A stretch of 64,000 nucleotides of DNA, taken from contig NZ_JAUTAJ010000004.1 in NCBI RefSeq assembly GCF_030818485.1, positions 496,001 through 560,000 on the forward strand, written 5' to 3'. How positions within the stretch are numbered: the stretch's first letter is position 1; each line of letters starts with the position of its first letter. Of the stretch, positions 24,218 to 33,128 are shown in pieces. Position numbers and translations under genes: made by a program. The notes beneath the pieces were generated by a model that saw only the letters and a list, made by a program, of their open reading frames with translations, was not told the origin of the DNA and did no database searches. Origin of the DNA: Pseudoroseomonas cervicalis (lineage in GTDB: Bacteria > Pseudomonadota > Alphaproteobacteria > Acetobacterales > Acetobacteraceae).

Positions 24218-24945
24218 GCCTGCCGATCACCCTGAGCGATGTGACGCTGACGCATGGGCGGCGCCCGGCGGTGCACCATGTCTCCGGCTGTTTCGAGGCG
24301 GGCAGCCTGACGGCGATCGTGGGCCCGAACGGCGCCGGCAAGTCGACGCTGCTGCGCGCCATTGCCGGGCTGCATCCGGCGGTGGAGGGGGCGCTGCAGA
24401 CGCCGCGCGAGGCGATCGCGCTGCTGCCGCAGGCGGCGGCGCTGGACCGGCAGTTTCCGATCTCCTGCCTGGATGTGGTGCTGTTCGGCCATTGGTCGCG
24501 CGCCGGCGCCTTCCGCGCGCTGCGCCCGGCCGAGGCGTCGGCCGCCCGCAAGGCGCTGGCGGCGGTGGGGCTGGAGGGGTTCGAGCGCCGGCTGGTCGGC
24601 AGCCTGTCGGTCGGGCAGTTCCAGCGCGTGCTGTTCGCGCGGCTGCTGGTGCAGGACGCGCCGGTGATCCTGCTGGACGAGCCGTTCAATGCCGTCGATG
24701 CCCGCACCGCGCATGACCTGCTGGGTCTGGTGCGCCGCTGGCATGGCGAGGGCCGCACCGTGCTGGCCGTGCTGCATGACCTTGAGCTGGTGCGCGAGCA
24801 TTTTCCGCGCACGCTGCTGCTGGCGCGCGAGCCGGTCGCCTGGGGCCCGACCGAGGAGGTGCTGAGCGCGCAGAACCGCCTGCGCGCCCGGATGATGGCC
24901 GAGGCCTGGGACGAGCAGGCCGAGGCCTGCGCCCGCGCCGCCTGA
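24214..24945 (+). CDS. znuC: Zinc ABC transporter ATP-binding protein
   Basis: A 243-residue ABC ATPase of the metal (Zn/Mn) class. Walker A GPNGAGKST at residues 37-45, Q-loop ALLPQAAALDR, signature LSVGQFQRVLFARLL (Val in place of the second Gly of LSGGQ), Walker B VILLDEPFNAVD and switch His in AVLHDLELV. It powers high-affinity zinc uptake with the permease ZnuB and a periplasmic ZnuA. ATG 24214 overlaps the upstream short ORF. znuB follows after 83 bases occupied by repeat copy B. No znuA or zur is present in this window. Confidence 0.9.
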   Translation: MSLPITLSDVTLTHGRRPAVHHVSGCFEAGSLTAIVGPNGAGKSTLLRAIAGLHPAVEGALQTPREAIALLPQAAALDRQFPISCLDVVLFGHWSRAGAFRALRPAEASAARKALAAVGLEGFERRLVGSLSVGQFQRVLFARLLVQDAPVILLDEPFNAVDARTAHDLLGLVRRWHGEGRTVLAVLHDLELVREHFPRTLLLAREPVAWGPTEEVLSAQNRLRARMMAEAWDEQAEACARAA

Positions 24946-24946
24946 T

Positions 24947-25023
24947 GCCGGGCGCCAGCGGCGCCCGGCCCTGACAGAAAAAAAGAAGGGGGTTCCGGGG
25001 GAATTCATTCCCCCGGACTTTTT
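24947..25023 (+). repeat. Dispersed 3'-end repeat, copy B
   Basis: Starts two bases after the znuC stop. A 10-bp GC hairpin (24947-24956 / 24960-24969) is followed by CCTGACAGAAAAAAAGAAG and a 10-bp hairpin TCCGGGGGAA-TTCA-TTCCCCCGGA (24994-25017), then CTTTTT. It resembles a complete intrinsic terminator but sits inside the znuC-znuB operon, so it may reduce znuB expression. Confidence 0.8.
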
Positions 25024-25028
25024 GGAAC

Positions 25029-25901
25029 ATGGCCTTGCTCGACCTCCTCTGGTCCCCCTTCGCCGAGTTCGGCTTTTTGCGCCGCGCCCTGATTGGCTGC
25101 CTGGCGCTGTCCCTGGCCGCGCCCCCCCTCGGCGTCTTCCTGGTCCTCCGCCGCATGAGCCTGACGGCCGATGTTCTGGCGCATGGCATCCTCCCCGGCA
25201 TTGCCGTGGGTTTCCTGGTGGCGGGCCTCTCGGTGACGGCGATGTCGATCGGCGGGCTGGTGGCCGGGCTGGTGGTGGCGGTCGGCGCGGGCGCGGTGTC
25301 GCGCGCCACTGGCGGGCGGGAGGATGCGGCGCTGGCGGCGCTCTACCTGGTGGCGCTGGCGCTCGGCGTGACGCTGATCTCGACAAGGGCGGGCTCGGTC
25401 GAGCTGTCGCATCTGCTGTTCGGCAGCGTGCTGGGCGTCGATGATGCCGCGCTGTTCCTGATGGCCGGGGTGTCCAGCCTGACGCTGCTGGTGCTGGCCT
25501 TCGCCTGGCGGCCGCTGGTGCTGGAATGCTTCGACCCCGGCTTCGCCGCCGCGGCGCGGGCGCAAGGCGGGCTGTGGCACATGGTGTTCCTGGGTCTGCT
25601 GGTGCTGAACGTGCTCGCTGCCTTCCAGGCGCTGGGCACGCTGATGGCGGTCGGGCTGATGATGCTGCCGGCGGTGGCGGCGCGGCATTGGGGGCGCAGC
25701 GTCGGCGCCATGGTCTATGCCTCGGTCGGCATCGCGCTGTTCAGCAGCCTGGCCGGGCTGCTGTTCTCCTACCATCTGGACTGGCCGACGGGGCCGGCCA
25801 TCGTGCTGGTGGCGGGCGCCATCTGGGCGCTGTCGGTGGTGGCGGGGCCGGTGGATGGGGTGCTGCCGCGGCTGCTGCGGCGGCCGCATCTGGCCGGCTG
25901 A
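25029..25901 (+). CDS. znuB: Zinc ABC transporter permease
   Basis: A 290-residue ABC-3 family permease with about eight helices, forming the membrane channel for zinc (or manganese) import. Family features include the early GVFLVLRRMSLTADVLAHGILPGIA, with the conserved ADVLAH of ABC-3 permeases, and the LMAVGLMMLPAVAARHW loop that docks with the ATPase. ATG 25029 lies five bases beyond the repeat's T run; no strong ribosome-binding site is present. The stop is two bases from that of the convergent exoD. Confidence 0.92.
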   Translation: MALLDLLWSPFAEFGFLRRALIGCLALSLAAPPLGVFLVLRRMSLTADVLAHGILPGIAVGFLVAGLSVTAMSIGGLVAGLVVAVGAGAVSRATGGREDAALAALYLVALALGVTLISTRAGSVELSHLLFGSVLGVDDAALFLMAGVSSLTLLVLAFAWRPLVLECFDPGFAAAARAQGGLWHMVFLGLLVLNVLAAFQALGTLMAVGLMMLPAVAARHWGRSVGAMVYASVGIALFSSLAGLLFSYHLDWPTGPAIVLVAGAIWALSVVAGPVDGVLPRLLRRPHLAG

Positions 25902-25903
25902 GG

Positions 25904-26599
25904 CTAGACCAGCAGGTACAGCCCGGTCCCGGCCAGCCCGGCCAGGCCGAGATAGCCCAGCACCGCCATCACCCCGTCATTGGCCAGCAGCGCCAGGCCG
26001 AACAGGCTGATGACGCTGGCGATCAGCGTGCTGGCGAAGGGCAGCATCTCCAGCGGCGGCATGGTCAGCGCCAGCAGGATGCAGGCGGCGGCGATGGCAC
26101 GGCTGGCGGCCCCCTGCGTCAGCAGGGTCAGCCGCGGGCGCAGCACGCCATCGACGATGCGCGCCATCGGCCGCAGCACCCGCATCGCCTGGTGCACGCG
26201 GCGACAGGGCACGGCGCGGTGGGCGATGCGCTGCGGGATGCGCACATCATGCCGTCCCAGCAGCAGCTGGCCGGCGACGGCCACGATCAGCAGCGCCGCG
26301 GCGCTGGGCACGCCGATGACGCCGGAGAGCGGCGAGACCACGATGATGGCCGGCAGCAGGATCAGCGCGCCGAAGCTGCGCTGGCCGATCTGGTCCATCA
26401 CCGCCTGGCCGGTGACGGTCTCGGCATGGGCGCAGGCTTCTTCCAGGCAGTCGAGCAGCCCGCCCAGATCGCAGGGCGGCGGCTTCGGCACGGTGCGGCG
26501 GCGCCGCATGGTGCTGTCGAAGGCGCGGGCGATCAGGTCGCGGCTGAGGCCGGCCTCCGCCCTGTCCCTGCCGCCCTCTCGCCGCATCCAGCCCAGCAT
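25904..26599 (-). CDS. exoD: Exopolysaccharide synthesis ExoD family protein
   Basis: A 231-residue membrane protein of the ExoD family, first known from rhizobial exopolysaccharide and alkaline-tolerance mutants. A cytoplasmic N-terminal part (LGGLLDCLEEACAHAETVT) precedes IGQRSFGALILLPAIIVVSPLSGVIG, the family core, then helices with PRLTLLTQGAASRAIAAACILLALT. Role in polysaccharide synthesis or envelope adaptation is by family only. ATG 26599 with AAGGAA upstream. Divergent from ridA by 36 bases, convergent with znuB. Confidence 0.9.
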   Translation of the reverse strand: MLGWMRREGGRDRAEAGLSRDLIARAFDSTMRRRRTVPKPPPCDLGGLLDCLEEACAHAETVTGQAVMDQIGQRSFGALILLPAIIVVSPLSGVIGVPSAAALLIVAVAGQLLLGRHDVRIPQRIAHRAVPCRRVHQAMRVLRPMARIVDGVLRPRLTLLTQGAASRAIAAACILLALTMPPLEMLPFASTLIASVISLFGLALLANDGVMAVLGYLGLAGLAGTGLYLLV

Positions 26600-26635
26600 G
26601 CCAGTCTCGTTCCTTCCACTCCGCAAGGGATCATC

Positions 26636-27004
26636 ATGACGCAGCACCTCGCCGCCATCCGCCGCCTGGCCCCCGAGCAACGCCTCTCCGGGGCCACCGT
26701 TGCCGGGGGCTTCGTCTTCCTGGCCGGGCAGGTGGCCGATGACGCCACGCTCGACGCGGAGGGGCAGACGGCCGACATCCTGGCGCAGATCGACGCGCTG
26801 CTGGCCGAGGCGGGCACCGACAAGCGCGCGCTGCTGCAGGTGCAGGTGGTGCTGGCCGACATTGCCGACGCCGCGGCGATGAACCGCGCCTGGGATGCCT
26901 GGCTGGACAGCAGCCACAAGCCGGCGCGCATGACCATCCAGGCGCCGCTGGTCGACCCGCAATGGAAGGTGGAGATCACCGGCATCGCGCTGGCCCCGGG
27001 CTGA
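26636..27004 (+). CDS. RidA family protein
   Basis: A 122-residue member of the YjgF/YER057c/RidA family, trimeric deaminases of reactive enamines/imines formed by PLP enzymes. It has FVFLAGQVADDATL, DILAQIDALLAEAG and the C-terminal MTIQAPLVDPQWKVEITGIA. The arginine that is essential in true RidA proteins (usually before a C-terminal S-R-V-A type motif) is not evident in the same context, although KPARMTIQA supplies an Arg; so it may be a RidA subgroup without classical deaminase activity. ATG 26636 with AAGGGATC upstream. Confidence 0.88.
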   Translation: MTQHLAAIRRLAPEQRLSGATVAGGFVFLAGQVADDATLDAEGQTADILAQIDALLAEAGTDKRALLQVQVVLADIADAAAMNRAWDAWLDSSHKPARMTIQAPLVDPQWKVEITGIALAPG

Positions 27005-27382
27005 GGCCTGGCCGCACGGCGGCGGCGCCCCGGCCCGCCGCTGCGCATGGATTCGATTTCACCCCGCCGCAAGCTTTCGCGCAAATCCTGTATAAGACAG
27101 CGATCTCGGCCAGGGGCCGCGGCACCGGGCCGCCCGGGCGGCACCCGCCGCGCGTGACGCCGCCGGGCGCGCGGCGTTACGCAGCCACGGCACCGCCCCC
27201 GCTGCGCTCCCGCCTAGCGCGGGCGATGCCGGGCTGGCCCCGCGCTGCATCACGGCCCCGGTTCCCGATCCCGAACGGCCCCTCCGGCCCGGCGCGCGGA
27301 TCGCCCCCTTGCCCCGCCGCCCCCGGCGGGCCGGGCCCTGCTGCCGCCGCGCCGCCGGCCCCGCAAGCGAGGATGGGACAGG
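27005..27382 (+). other. 378-base intergenic leader of dctA
   Basis: No coding potential seen. It holds a possible -10 element TATAAG at 27091-27096 in the one AT-richer patch, without a clear -35. The remaining 290 bases before dctA are extremely GC-rich, with GGGC/GCCC inverted repeats likely to fold. A long structured leader on dctA transcripts is possible but unproven. Confidence 0.4.
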
Positions 27383-28690
27383 ATGATACGCCGCTGGCTT
27401 GGCCTGCTCTATGTGCAGGTGCTGATCGCGATCGTGCTGGGCGTGGCGCTCGGCGCGCTCTACCCCGCCGCCGGGGCGGCGCTGAAGCCGCTCGGCGATG
27501 CCTTCGTCAAGCTGATCAAGGTGGTGATCGCCCCGGTGGTGTTCTGCACCGTGGTGCATGGCATCGCCAGCGTGCGCGATGCCAGCAAGGTCGGCCGCGT
27601 CGGGCTGAAGGCGATCCTGTATTTCGAGGTGGTCTCGACCTTCGCCCTGGCCATCGGGCTGATCGTGGCCAAGCTGTTCCGCACCGGCTCGGGCTTCAAC
27701 ATCGACCCCTCGCAACTCGATGCCAGCGCGGTGCAGGGCTTCACCCAGAAGGCGGAAGGGGAGAGCGTGGTCGGCCATCTGATGGCCATCATCCCCGACA
27801 CCTTCTTCGGCGCCTTCGTCGGCGGCGACCTGCTGCAGGTGCTGTTCCTGGCGGTGCTGACCGGCTTCGCCATCAACGCCCTGCCGGAGAAGGCGCGGGT
27901 GCCGGTCACGCATGCCATCGACCAGATGGCGGCGGTGTTCTTCGGCATCGTGCGCATCGTGGTGAAGGCGGCGCCGGTGGGTGCCTTCGGCGCCATGGCC
28001 TTCACCATCGGCCAGTATGGCATCGGCTCGCTGCTGCGGCTGGGCGAGCTGGTGGCGACCTTCTACATCACCTCGCTGCTCTTCGTGCTGCTGGTGCTGG
28101 GCAGCATCGCCCGGTTCTGCGGCTTCTCCATCCTGCGCTTCCTCAACTACATCCGCGAGGAACTGCTGATCGTGCTCGGCACATCGAGCAGCGAGAGCGT
28201 GCTGCCGCAGGTGATGCGCAAGATGGAGCGGCTGGGCTGCGCGCCGAATGTCGTGGGGCTGACCGTGCCGCTCGGCTACAGCTTCAACCTGGACGGCACC
28301 AACATCTACATGACGCTGGCGACGCTGTTCCTGGCCTATGCCACCAACACGCCGCTGACCCTGGGGCAGGAGCTGACCATTCTCCTCGTGGCCATGCTGA
28401 CCTCCAAGGGCGCCTCGGGCGTGACGGGGGCGGGCTTCATCACCCTGGCGGCCACGCTCTCGGTCATCCCCGACATCCCGATCCAGGCGCTGGCGGTGCT
28501 GATCGGCATCGACAAGTTCATGAGCGAATGCCGGGCGCTGACCAATCTGGTGGGCAATGGCGTGGCCTGCATCGCCGTCAGCCGCTGGGAGGGGGAGCTG
28601 GACCAGGCGCGGCTGACCGAGGAGCTGGCGCGCGGCCCGCACCATGCCGGCGAGGATGCGGCGCCGGAGCAGGCGCGCCACGCCGCCTGA
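27383..28690 (+). CDS. dctA: C4-dicarboxylate transporter DctA
   Basis: A 435-residue secondary transporter of the dicarboxylate/amino acid:cation symporter (DAACS) family. Eight helices and two re-entrant loops are expected. Signature segments are [39 protein letters not shown] and [20 protein letters not shown], then [17 protein letters not shown], closely resembling DctA proper. Imports succinate, fumarate and malate with cations. ATG 27383 follows GAGGATGGGACAGG. In many bacteria dctA is induced by DctBD; no such pair is present here. Confidence 0.94.
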   Translation: MIRRWLGLLYVQVLIAIVLGVALGALYPAAGAALKPLGDAFVKLIKVVIAPVVFCTVVHGIASVRDASKVGRVGLKAILYFEVVSTFALAIGLIVAKLFRTGSGFNIDPSQLDASAVQGFTQKAEGESVVGHLMAIIPDTFFGAFVGGDLLQVLFLAVLTGFAINALPEKARVPVTHAIDQMAAVFFGIVRIVVKAAPVGAFGAMAFTIGQYGIGSLLRLGELVATFYITSLLFVLLVLGSIARFCGFSILRFLNYIREELLIVLGTSSSESVLPQVMRKMERLGCAPNVVGLTVPLGYSFNLDGTNIYMTLATLFLAYATNTPLTLGQELTILLVAMLTSKGASGVTGAGFITLAATLSVIPDIPIQALAVLIGIDKFMSECRALTNLVGNGVACIAVSRWEGELDQARLTEELARGPHHAGEDAAPEQARHAA

Positions 28691-29065
28691 GCGCGGCGCC
28701 GCCCAAGGGCGGCCCCGGCTGGCAGGGTGCGGGCAAGGGGGGCGGGCAGGGCGGCGGCGCGCGGGCCCCGGCGCTCTCCGGCCACCGCCTCGCCTGACAC
28801 CGGGGCAAGAAACCGGAAACAAACGCCGCACAGAAATACCTCGCGCTGGCGTGATCGCTCTTCACCTGGGTGGGGGGAGCGGGCATGCTCGTGCTTCCGG
28901 CAGGCGCGCTGCCCCGGCAAGGTCGTCCCGCGGCCCTGCTTCCGCCGCAATGGTGGGACAGCCTCCGCTCTGCCATCCGAGAGAACCCGAAGCGATGTCC
29001 ACAGCGTCTGGACCCGCCGCGCGGCGCCGCCGCCCCCCATGCCCCCGCTCCGCGGAGCCGGCGGC
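28691..29065 (+). other. 375-base intergenic region upstream of the epimerase
   Basis: No gene and no strong hairpin or repeat seen. A relatively AT-rich patch around 28810-28850 could hold the promoter of the epimerase-aminotransferase pair. The open frames through it are shadows. Confidence 0.4.
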
Positions 29066-30040
29066 ATGAGCGGCTTCTGGCAGGGCAAGCGCGTGCTGGT
29101 CACCGGCGGCGCCGGCTTCCTGGGCAGCGGCCTCTGCCACGCCCTGGCCGCGCGCGGCGCCCATGTCACCGCCCTCGATTCGATGCGCCCCGATGGCGGG
29201 GCCAATCCGGCCAATCTGGCCGGCAGCGGCGCCCATCTGGTGGTGGCCGATCTCTGCGACGCCGACCTCGCCCCGCATTGCCAGGGGCTGGACGCGGTCT
29301 TCAACATGGCGGCCCAGACCAGCCATGCCGGCTCCATGGCCGACCCCTTCACCGACCTGGCCATCAACGGCCATGCGCAGCTGCGGCTGATCGCGGCGCT
29401 GCGCCAGGGCTCGCCGCAGGCGGTGGTGGTGCATGCCTCGACGCGGCAGTTCTACGGCCGCCCGGCCTATCTGCCGGTCGATGAGAAGCACCCGATCGCG
29501 CCGCCCGATGCCAATGGCGTCTCCAAGCTGGCCGGCGAGCAGTACTGGCTGATGGAAGGCCGCGTGCAGGGCCGCCCCGTCGTCGCGCTGCGGCTGACCA
29601 ATTGCTACGGCCCGCGGCTGCGGGTGAAGGATGCGCGGCAGACCTTCCTCGGCATCTGGTTCCGCCGGCTGCTGGAGGGCGAGGCCTTCGAGGTCTGGGG
29701 CGGCGCCCAGCTGCGCGATTTGGCCTATCTGGACGATGTCGTCGCCGCCTTCCTGCGCGCGGCCGAGACGCCGGGCTGCGCCGGCCGCGCCTTCAACCTC
29801 GGCGGCTCGTCGCCCGTGACGCTCACCGAGCTGGCCGAGGCCGCCATCGCCGCCCATGGCGGTGGCGAATACCGGGTGAAGGAATTCCCCGCCGACCGCG
29901 CGCCGATCGATATCGGCAGCTACCACGCCGATGACAGCGCCTTCCGCGCCGCCACCGGCTGGGCCCCCGAAACCAGCCTGGCGGAGGGGCTGCGCCGCAG
30001 CCTCGACTGGTTCCGCCCGCGCCTGGCCGACTACCTCTGA
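29066..30040 (+). CDS. NAD-dependent epimerase/dehydratase (NDP-sugar)
   Basis: A 324-residue extended short-chain dehydrogenase acting on nucleotide sugars. The Rossmann motif VTGGAGFLGSGL is at residues 11-22; AAQTSHAGSM and ASTRQFYGRPAYLPVDEKHP follow. At the catalytic YxxxK position it has Asn150-Gly-Val-Ser-Lys154, i.e. Asn for Tyr. I believe related polysaccharide-cluster proteins share this Asn, but that is from memory. Later RVKDARQTFLGIWFRRLLEG and FEVWGGAQLRDLAYLDDVV are conserved. Followed at 53 bases by a sugar aminotransferase, so likely makes an amino sugar for a surface polysaccharide. ATG 29066. Confidence 0.9.
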   Translation: MSGFWQGKRVLVTGGAGFLGSGLCHALAARGAHVTALDSMRPDGGANPANLAGSGAHLVVADLCDADLAPHCQGLDAVFNMAAQTSHAGSMADPFTDLAINGHAQLRLIAALRQGSPQAVVVHASTRQFYGRPAYLPVDEKHPIAPPDANGVSKLAGEQYWLMEGRVQGRPVVALRLTNCYGPRLRVKDARQTFLGIWFRRLLEGEAFEVWGGAQLRDLAYLDDVVAAFLRAAETPGCAGRAFNLGGSSPVTLTELAEAAIAAHGGGEYRVKEFPADRAPIDIGSYHADDSAFRAATGWAPETSLAEGLRRSLDWFRPRLADYL

Positions 30041-30093
30041 CCGACCGCGCCTGACACCGACATCCCCGCCAGGGGCACCAAGGAGACTGGGCA

Positions 30094-31230
30094 ATGGACA
30101 TGCCCGTGATCACCGTTCCGCAGGCCGACCCGGGCGCCGCCTACCGCGCCCATCAGCCCGCCATCGACGCCGCCCTGCAGCGCGCGCTGAGCTCCGGCTG
30201 GTACATCCTGGGGGCCGAGGGCGCCGCCTTCGAGCGGGAATTCGCCGAATGGCTGGGCCTGCCGCGCGCCGTGGGCTGCGCCAATGGCACCGACGCGCTG
30301 ATGCTGATCCTGCGCGGTCTGGGCATCGGCCCGGGCATGACGGTCGCCACCGTCTCCCACACCGCGGTCGCGACCGTCGCCGCCATCGAGATGGTGGGCG
30401 CCACGCCCCTGCTGCTCGACATCGACCCCGACACCTACACCATGGACGCCGATGAGCTGGCCGCCGTGCTGGAGGACCCGCCGCCGGGCCTGCCGCCGAT
30501 CCGCGCCGTCATCCCGGTGCATCTCTACGGCCAGGGCTGCGACATGGATCGCATCCTGCCGGCCTGCCGCGCCGCCGGCGTCCATGTCATCGAGGATTGC
30601 GCCCAGGCGCATGGCGCGATGCTGGATGGCCGCATGCTCGGCACCCTCGGCGACGCCGCGGCCTTCAGCCTGTATCCGACCAAGAATCTGGGCGCCCTCG
30701 GCGATGCCGGCATCGTTGCCACGGCCGACACCGACCTCGCCGACCGCATGGCGGCGCTGCGGCAATATGGCTGGAAGCACCGCTACCTCTCCGACAGCAT
30801 CGGCGTGAACAGCCGGCTCGACGAGATCCAGGCCGCCGTGCTGCGCGTCCGCCTGCCGCTGCTGGATGCCGGCAATGCCCGCCGCCGCGCCATCGCCGGC
30901 GCCTATGATTCGGCGCTCTCCGGCTCCGCCATCGCGCCGCCGCTGCGCCGCGCCGGGGCGGAGCATGTGTTCCACCAATATGTCATCCGCAGCCAGGACC
31001 GCGACGAGCTGGCCCAGCGCCTGCGCAGCCTCGGCATCGGCAGCGGCGTGCACTACCCGGTGCCGGTGCATCTGCAGAGCGCCTATATCGGCCGCGTGCC
31101 CGTGGGCCCGGCCGGCTGCGCCGAGACCGAGCTCGCCTCGCGCGAGGTGCTCAGCCTGCCGATCTTCCCCGAGCTGACGGACGCGCAGGTCGAGGCGGTC
31201 TGCGGCGCGCTGCGCATCGTCGCGCAGTAA
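30094..31230 (+). CDS. DegT/DnrJ/EryC1/StrS family aminotransferase
   Basis: A 378-residue PLP enzyme that aminates keto-sugars attached to nucleotides. The PLP lysine is Lys197 in SLYPTKNLGALGD; other motifs are GCANGTDALMLILRG, VIPVHLYGQGCDMD, VIEDCAQAHGA and RLDEIQAAVLRVRL. Its partner upstream is the NAD-dependent epimerase, a pairing that typically makes 3- or 4-amino sugars for LPS O-antigen or exopolysaccharide. Start: ATG at 30094 with AAGGAGACTGGGC upstream, a strong site. The amination position cannot be told. Confidence 0.93.
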   Translation: MDMPVITVPQADPGAAYRAHQPAIDAALQRALSSGWYILGAEGAAFEREFAEWLGLPRAVGCANGTDALMLILRGLGIGPGMTVATVSHTAVATVAAIEMVGATPLLLDIDPDTYTMDADELAAVLEDPPPGLPPIRAVIPVHLYGQGCDMDRILPACRAAGVHVIEDCAQAHGAMLDGRMLGTLGDAAAFSLYPTKNLGALGDAGIVATADTDLADRMAALRQYGWKHRYLSDSIGVNSRLDEIQAAVLRVRLPLLDAGNARRRAIAGAYDSALSGSAIAPPLRRAGAEHVFHQYVIRSQDRDELAQRLRSLGIGSGVHYPVPVHLQSAYIGRVPVGPAGCAETELASREVLSLPIFPELTDAQVEAVCGALRIVAQ

Positions 31231-31238
31231 GCGAAGAT

Positions 31239-31263
31239 TCCGGGGGGACAGGGTCCCCCCGGA
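31239..31263 (+). terminator. GC hairpin after the aminotransferase
   Basis: Eleven-bp perfect stem TCCGGGGGGAC / GTCCCCCCGGA with an AGG loop, eight bases after the stop codon. Same family as 5127-5149 and 48367-48387. No T run, so it may stabilise the 3' end or terminate with Rho. Confidence 0.5.
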
Positions 31264-31367
31264 CCCCGCCATCAGCGGGTCTGGGTGGAGAAGGGCGCGC
31301 TGGAATGGGCCCCAAGCGGCGCGCTATAGGCGGCGGCATCGCTCCCCTGGTGGATAGAAACCTCCCG

Positions 31368-33011
31368 ATGCTGCGACTGACTGAACTCAAGCTGCCGCTC
31401 GACCACACGCCCGAGGCCCTGCGCCGGATCGTGCTCGACCGGCTGGGCATTCCCGACACGGATCTGCTGGACCTGCACGTCTTCCGCCGCGGCTATGACG
31501 CGCGGAAGAAGCACGCCATCCATTTGATCTACACCCTGGACGTGACGCTGCGCGACGAGGCCGCGCTGCTGCGCCGCTTCCAGGGCGATGCGCATGTCAA
31601 TCCGGCGCCCGACATGCGCTACCGCTTCGTGGGCCATGCGGCACCGGGCGAGGCGCGGCGGCCGCTGGTGATCGGCGCCGGGCCCTGCGGGCTGCTGGCC
31701 GGGCTGGTGCTGGCGCAGATGGGCTTCCGCCCGATCATCCTGGAGCGCGGCAAGGCGGTGCGCGAGCGCACCAAGGACACCTGGGGCCTGTGGCGCCGCG
31801 CCGAGCTGAACCCGGAAAGCAATGTCCAGTTCGGCGAGGGCGGCGCCGGCACCTTCTCCGACGGCAAGCTCTACAGCCAGATCAAGGACCCCCAGCACCA
31901 TGGCCGCAAGGTGCTGGAGGAATTCGTCAAGGCCGGCGCGCCGGAGGAGATCCTCTACCTCTCCAAGCCGCATATCGGCACCTTCCGCCTGGTGCAGATG
32001 GTCGAGCATATGCGCGACGAGATCGGGCGCCTGGGCGGCGAATACCGCTTCAGCAGCCGGGTGACCGACCTGCTGGTCGACATCGCCCCCGACGGGGCGC
32101 GGCAGATGCGCGGCGTGGCGCTGGCCGATGGCAGCGTGATCGAATCCGACCATGTGGTGCTGGCCATCGGCCACAGCGCCCGCGACACCTTCGAGGTGCT
32201 GCGCGACCGCGGCGTCTACATGGAGGCCAAGCCCTTCTCCGTAGGCTTCCGCATCGAGCATCCGCAGCGGATGATCAATGAATGCCGCTTCGGCCCCTTC
32301 GCCGGCAACAAGCTGCTCGGCGCGGCCGACTACAAGCTGGTGCATCACGGCAGCGACGGGCGCTCGGTCTACAGCTTCTGCATGTGCCCGGGCGGCACGG
32401 TGGTGGCGGCGGCCAGCGAGCCGGGGCGCGTCGTCACCAATGGCATGAGCCAGTACCAGCGCGCCGAGCGCAACGCCAACGCCGCCATCGTCGTCGGCAT
32501 CGAGCCGGAGCGTGACTATCCGGGCGATGTGCTGGCCGGCATCGCGCTGCAGCGGCGGCTGGAGGAGGCGGCCTTCATCGCCGGCGGCAGCAACTACCAC
32601 GCCCCGGCCCAGACGGTGGGCGATTTCCTGGCCGGCCGCCCCTCGACCAGCCTGGGGGAGGTGGTGCCGAGCTACAAGCCCGGCGTCACGCCCACCGACC
32701 TGGCCGCCTTCATGCCGGATTTCGTGGTGGCCGCGATCCGCGAGGCGCTGCCGGCCTTCGACCGGCAGATCCGCGGCTTCGCCCGGCCCGACGCGGTGCT
32801 GACCGGGGTGGAGACGCGCACCTCCTCCCCCGTGCGCATCCGGCGCGGCGCGGATGGCCACAGCCTGAACACGCGCGGCCTGTTCCCGGCCGGCGAGGGG
32901 GCGGGCTATGCGGGCGGCATCCTCTCCGCCGGGGTGGATGGCATCAAGACGGCGGAGGCCGTGGCGCGCTCGATGCTGGGCCTGGAGGAGGCGGCGCGGC
33001 GCGTCGCATGA
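31368..33011 (+). CDS. FAD-dependent oxidoreductase of unknown specificity
   Basis: A 547-residue flavoprotein. A 90-residue N-terminal domain (LTELKLPLDHTPEALRR; VFRRGYDARKKHAIHLIYT) precedes the dinucleotide motif VIGAGPCGLLAGLVLAQMG, then LERGKAVRERTKDTWGLW and EGGAGTFSDGKLYSQIK. A glycine-rich GEGAGYAGGILSAGVDGIK near the end closes the FAD site. This matches a widespread but uncharacterised family of solitary FAD proteins with an extra N-terminal module. ATG 31368; the open frame begins earlier at 31305 without conservation. Substrate unknown. Confidence 0.9.
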   Translation: MLRLTELKLPLDHTPEALRRIVLDRLGIPDTDLLDLHVFRRGYDARKKHAIHLIYTLDVTLRDEAALLRRFQGDAHVNPAPDMRYRFVGHAAPGEARRPLVIGAGPCGLLAGLVLAQMGFRPIILERGKAVRERTKDTWGLWRRAELNPESNVQFGEGGAGTFSDGKLYSQIKDPQHHGRKVLEEFVKAGAPEEILYLSKPHIGTFRLVQMVEHMRDEIGRLGGEYRFSSRVTDLLVDIAPDGARQMRGVALADGSVIESDHVVLAIGHSARDTFEVLRDRGVYMEAKPFSVGFRIEHPQRMINECRFGPFAGNKLLGAADYKLVHHGSDGRSVYSFCMCPGGTVVAAASEPGRVVTNGMSQYQRAERNANAAIVVGIEPERDYPGDVLAGIALQRRLEEAAFIAGGSNYHAPAQTVGDFLAGRPSTSLGEVVPSYKPGVTPTDLAAFMPDFVVAAIREALPAFDRQIRGFARPDAVLTGVETRTSSPVRIRRGADGHSLNTRGLFPAGEGAGYAGGILSAGVDGIKTAEAVARSMLGLEEAARRVA

Positions 33012-33128
33012 CCGTTACGGGAATCCCTCGCCAAGCCACCGCTTTTGCCGCAATCTCACCAAAATGAGAGGTCAGCCTCCAGGGCGACGGCATCCATGGG
33101 CCGGGCCGGGGGGTAGGGGGGTCATCGC

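Noticed and set aside
27091..27096. TATAAG as a firm dctA promoter
   Set aside because: No -35 at proper spacing and nearly 290 bases to the start codon; kept only as a low-confidence note.
28644..29069. 141-residue plus-strand frame upstream of the epimerase
   Set aside because: Arg/Pro-rich shadow of GC-rich DNA, no start signal or motif; treated as intergenic.
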